Assembly (NCBI GenBank): GCA_963665495.1
Contig: OY762289.1
Span: 558,001 to 622,000 of the forward strand
Length of the DNA: 64,000 nucleotides
From: G963665495 sp963665495
Lineage (GTDB): Bacteria > Desulfobacterota > Desulfovibrionia > Desulfovibrionales > Desulfovibrionaceae
Direction: 5' to 3'
A model generated the notes under the pieces. That model did not search any database and was not told the DNA's origin. It saw only the letters and a list, made by a program, of their open reading frames with translations. Shown here one piece after another: positions 62,184 to 64,000 of this stretch. The position numbers and the translations under genes were made by a program. The first letter of the stretch is position 1. Each line of letters opens with the position of its first letter.

Positions 62184-64000
62184 TTATTCGGCAGGAGTTT
62201 CTGTTGTCGGTTCAGCGGGCTTCCTGGTCTCTTCCCGATTCTTTTTCGAAAAAAGGCGGGAGATGACCACGAAGAAAGTGGGTATGAAGAAGATACCCAG
62301 CAGGGTGGCTACCACCGTACCGCCGAAGACGCCCGTACCTACGGCATGCTGTCCGCCCGATCCCGCGCCGGAACTGAGCATGAGCGGGACAACGCCGAGG
62401 CCGAAAGCCAGAGAGGTCATCAGAATGGGGCGCAACCGGAGCTGGGCGGCTTCTGTCGCGGCTTCCAGCAGGCTCATGCCTTGATGTTCATGCAACGCCT
62501 TGGCGAACTCCACGATCAGAATAGCGTTTTTGGAAGCCAGACCAATGGTGGTCAGAATACCGATCTGGAAATACACGTCGTTGGAAAGGCCGCGCAGCGT
62601 AACGGCAAGTACCGCGCCGATGACGCCGATGGGCACTACGAGCATAACGGCAATGGGTACGGACCAGCTTTCGTACAGGGCCGCCAGGGAGAGGAAAACC
62701 ACCAGAATGGACAGGCTGTAGAGCATGGTGGTCTGGTTGCCGCTCAAACGTTCCTGAAAGGAAATGCCGGTCCAGTCGTAACCGAATCCCTGAGGCAGCT
62801 TTTTGGACAGCTCCTGCATGATCTGCATGGCGGTACCCGAACTGACGCCTGCGCCGGGTTCGCCCGAGATTTCGATGGACGGTTCGCCGTTATAGCGTTC
62901 GAGCCGGGCCGGTCCGCTGGTCCAGTGGGTTTCGGCAATGGTGTCGAAGGGGACCATTTTGTCGTTGGCATTGCGGAAATGCCAGTGTTCCAGATCCTTG
63001 GGCATCATGCGGTAGGGCGCGTCGCCCTGGACATAGACCTTTTTTACGCGTCCGCGGTCAATGAAGTCATTGACGTACGCGCCGCCCAGAGCCGTCCCCA
63101 GGTCGTCGCTGACTGTTGAAAGTGTCAGGCCCATGGTGGCTGCCAGACGGTTGTCGATGGAGATTTTGAACTGGGTCGTGTCATTGAGGCCGTTGGGCCG
63201 GACATTTCGCAGTTGGGCATTCTGTGCGGCCATGCCCAGCATCTGTCCCCTGGCCTGCATGAGCTTTTCATGGCCCATGTTGTTTTTGTCCTGCAGTTCG
63301 AACACGAAACCCGTCGAGTTGCCGAGTTCCATGATGGCCGGCGGCTGGAAAACGTAGACCGCGCCTTCTTTGATGGAGGAAAAGGCCTGCCAGCAGCGTC
63401 CGGCAATGGCCGATGCCGACTGGTCGGGCCGCGGGCGTTCTTCCCAGTCCTTGAGGCGAACAAAGCCCATGCCCGTATTCTGGCCGTTGCCGCTGAAGCT
63501 GAAGCCGAGAACGGTCATGATGGAGCGGACCGACTCGCTCTCGTTGTGCATCAGGTAATTTTCAACTTTTTGCATCACGCCCAGAGTCTGCTCCCGTGTG
63601 GAGTTGGCGGGCAACTGCACCATGGTGAACAGAATGCCCTGGTCTTCCTGGGGCAGGTAGGACGTGGGGATGCGCGTGTACATGAAGACCATGACCCCGG
63701 CAAGCAGCAGATAGATCAGCATCAACCTGCCGGAGCGCCGGACAATGTAGTTGACCGAACTGTGATAACGCTTGGTGTTGCGTTCGAACATCCGGTTGAA
63801 CCAGCCGAAAAAGCCGGATTTGGGATTGCCGGAGTCGGCTTTGCCTCTGTCCTTGGGAGCTTTCAGCATGGTGGCGCACAAGGCCGGAGTCAGAGTCAGG
63901 GCCACGAGTACGGAAAGAACCATGGCCGAAACAATGGTGACCGAGAACTGCCGGTAGATAACGCCGGTGGATCCGCCGAGGAAAGCCGCCGGTACGAAAA
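62184..64000 (-). CDS. Second RND efflux transporter (HAE1/AcrB type), 5' end outside window
   Basis: The frame is open to the window edge, giving the last ~605 residues. VPAAFLGGSTGVIYRQFSVT and VLVALTLTPALCATML lie at the edge, then TSYLPQEDQGILFTMVQLPA, GSGGQHAVGTGVFGGTVVAT and IGLASKNAILIVEFAKALHE. It is closely related in layout to the pump at 57100 but clearly a different paralogue. The helix-4 Asp pair lies outside. Its tail ends in a short Thr/Pro/Glu-rich stretch. It has its own terminator, so it is a separate operon from the adaptor gene downstream. Confidence 0.93.
   Translation of the reverse strand, partial: FVPAAFLGGSTGVIYRQFSVTIVSAMVLSVLVALTLTPALCATMLKAPKDRGKADSGNPKSGFFGWFNRMFERNTKRYHSSVNYIVRRSGRLMLIYLLLAGVMVFMYTRIPTSYLPQEDQGILFTMVQLPANSTREQTLGVMQKVENYLMHNESESVRSIMTVLGFSFSGNGQNTGMGFVRLKDWEERPRPDQSASAIAGRCWQAFSSIKEGAVYVFQPPAIMELGNSTGFVFELQDKNNMGHEKLMQARGQMLGMAAQNAQLRNVRPNGLNDTTQFKISIDNRLAATMGLTLSTVSDDLGTALGGAYVNDFIDRGRVKKVYVQGDAPYRMMPKDLEHWHFRNANDKMVPFDTIAETHWTSGPARLERYNGEPSIEISGEPGAGVSSGTAMQIMQELSKKLPQGFGYDWTGISFQERLSGNQTTMLYSLSILVVFLSLAALYESWSVPIAVMLVVPIGVIGAVLAVTLRGLSNDVYFQIGILTTIGLASKNAILIVEFAKALHEHQGMSLLEAATEAAQLRLRPILMTSLAFGLGVVPLMLSSGAGSGGQHAVGTGVFGGTVVATLLGIFFIPTFFVVISRLFSKKNREETRKPAEPTTETPAE

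Overview
The window reads as a Gram-negative proteobacterial chromosome: apolipoprotein N-acyltransferases, two RND efflux pumps, T6SS spike genes, signal peptides and lipoboxes all point to a double-membraned cell. The gene mix (orphan tungstate-binding protein, DUF364 protein, single-chain Fe-S L-serine dehydratase, KAS/FabG/CrtI-like lipid genes) suggests a Desulfovibrio-like member of the Desulfobacterota. That assignment is inference, because no rRNA or marker gene is present.

Layout. 1-4.4 kb (minus): a tightly coupled operon of FabG-like reductase, ketosynthase, phytoene-desaturase-like oxidoreductase and a second, cut-off ketosynthase, probably making an unusual polyketide-like or modified lipid chain. 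5.6-17.6 kb (plus): secreted proteins (small beta-rich protein, 1669-residue beta-propeller/Fn3/PKD protein, GH18 chitinase-like enzyme, TupA-like binding protein) and an adenylate-forming ligase gene broken by one in-frame TAG. 18-25.6 kb: two intact copies of a cassette pairing an Lnt-like N-acyltransferase with a small secreted six-cysteine protein. A third cassette has lost nearly all of its lnt but keeps its cysteine-rich gene. 26-29 kb: aldo/keto reductase, old-yellow-enzyme and a sugar-isomerase-like TIM barrel.

29.3-54.5 kb is a stacked accessory region. The 3' end of a tRNA-Glu gene (54.4 kb) plus its terminator recurs in the same orientation at 29.3, 30.9 and 35.4 kb, giving three nested segments. 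The first holds two peptidoglycan hydrolases. The second holds a CxxC protein, a nonsense-broken anti-sigma-like gene, an AbrB-type membrane protein, a transposase scrap, a lipoprotein, a hicB scrap and parDE. The third holds a secreted deiminase, a T6SS cargo cluster (three vgrG, DUF2169-pentapeptide protein, pentapeptide protein, DUF3540, DUF4150/PAAR-like), small secreted genes, hicAB and a membrane protein. I see no integrase, T6SS core gene or recognisable toxin domain.

54.4-64 kb is core-like (minus): tRNA-Gln, tRNA-Glu, a Rho-N-like protein, DUF721/DciA, L-serine dehydratase translationally coupled to an RND pump with its lipoprotein adaptor, and a second RND pump running off the end.

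Single in-frame stops break three genes (near 6782, 32177 and 52064) and a palindromic element interrupts hicA, so the accessory parts are visibly decaying.
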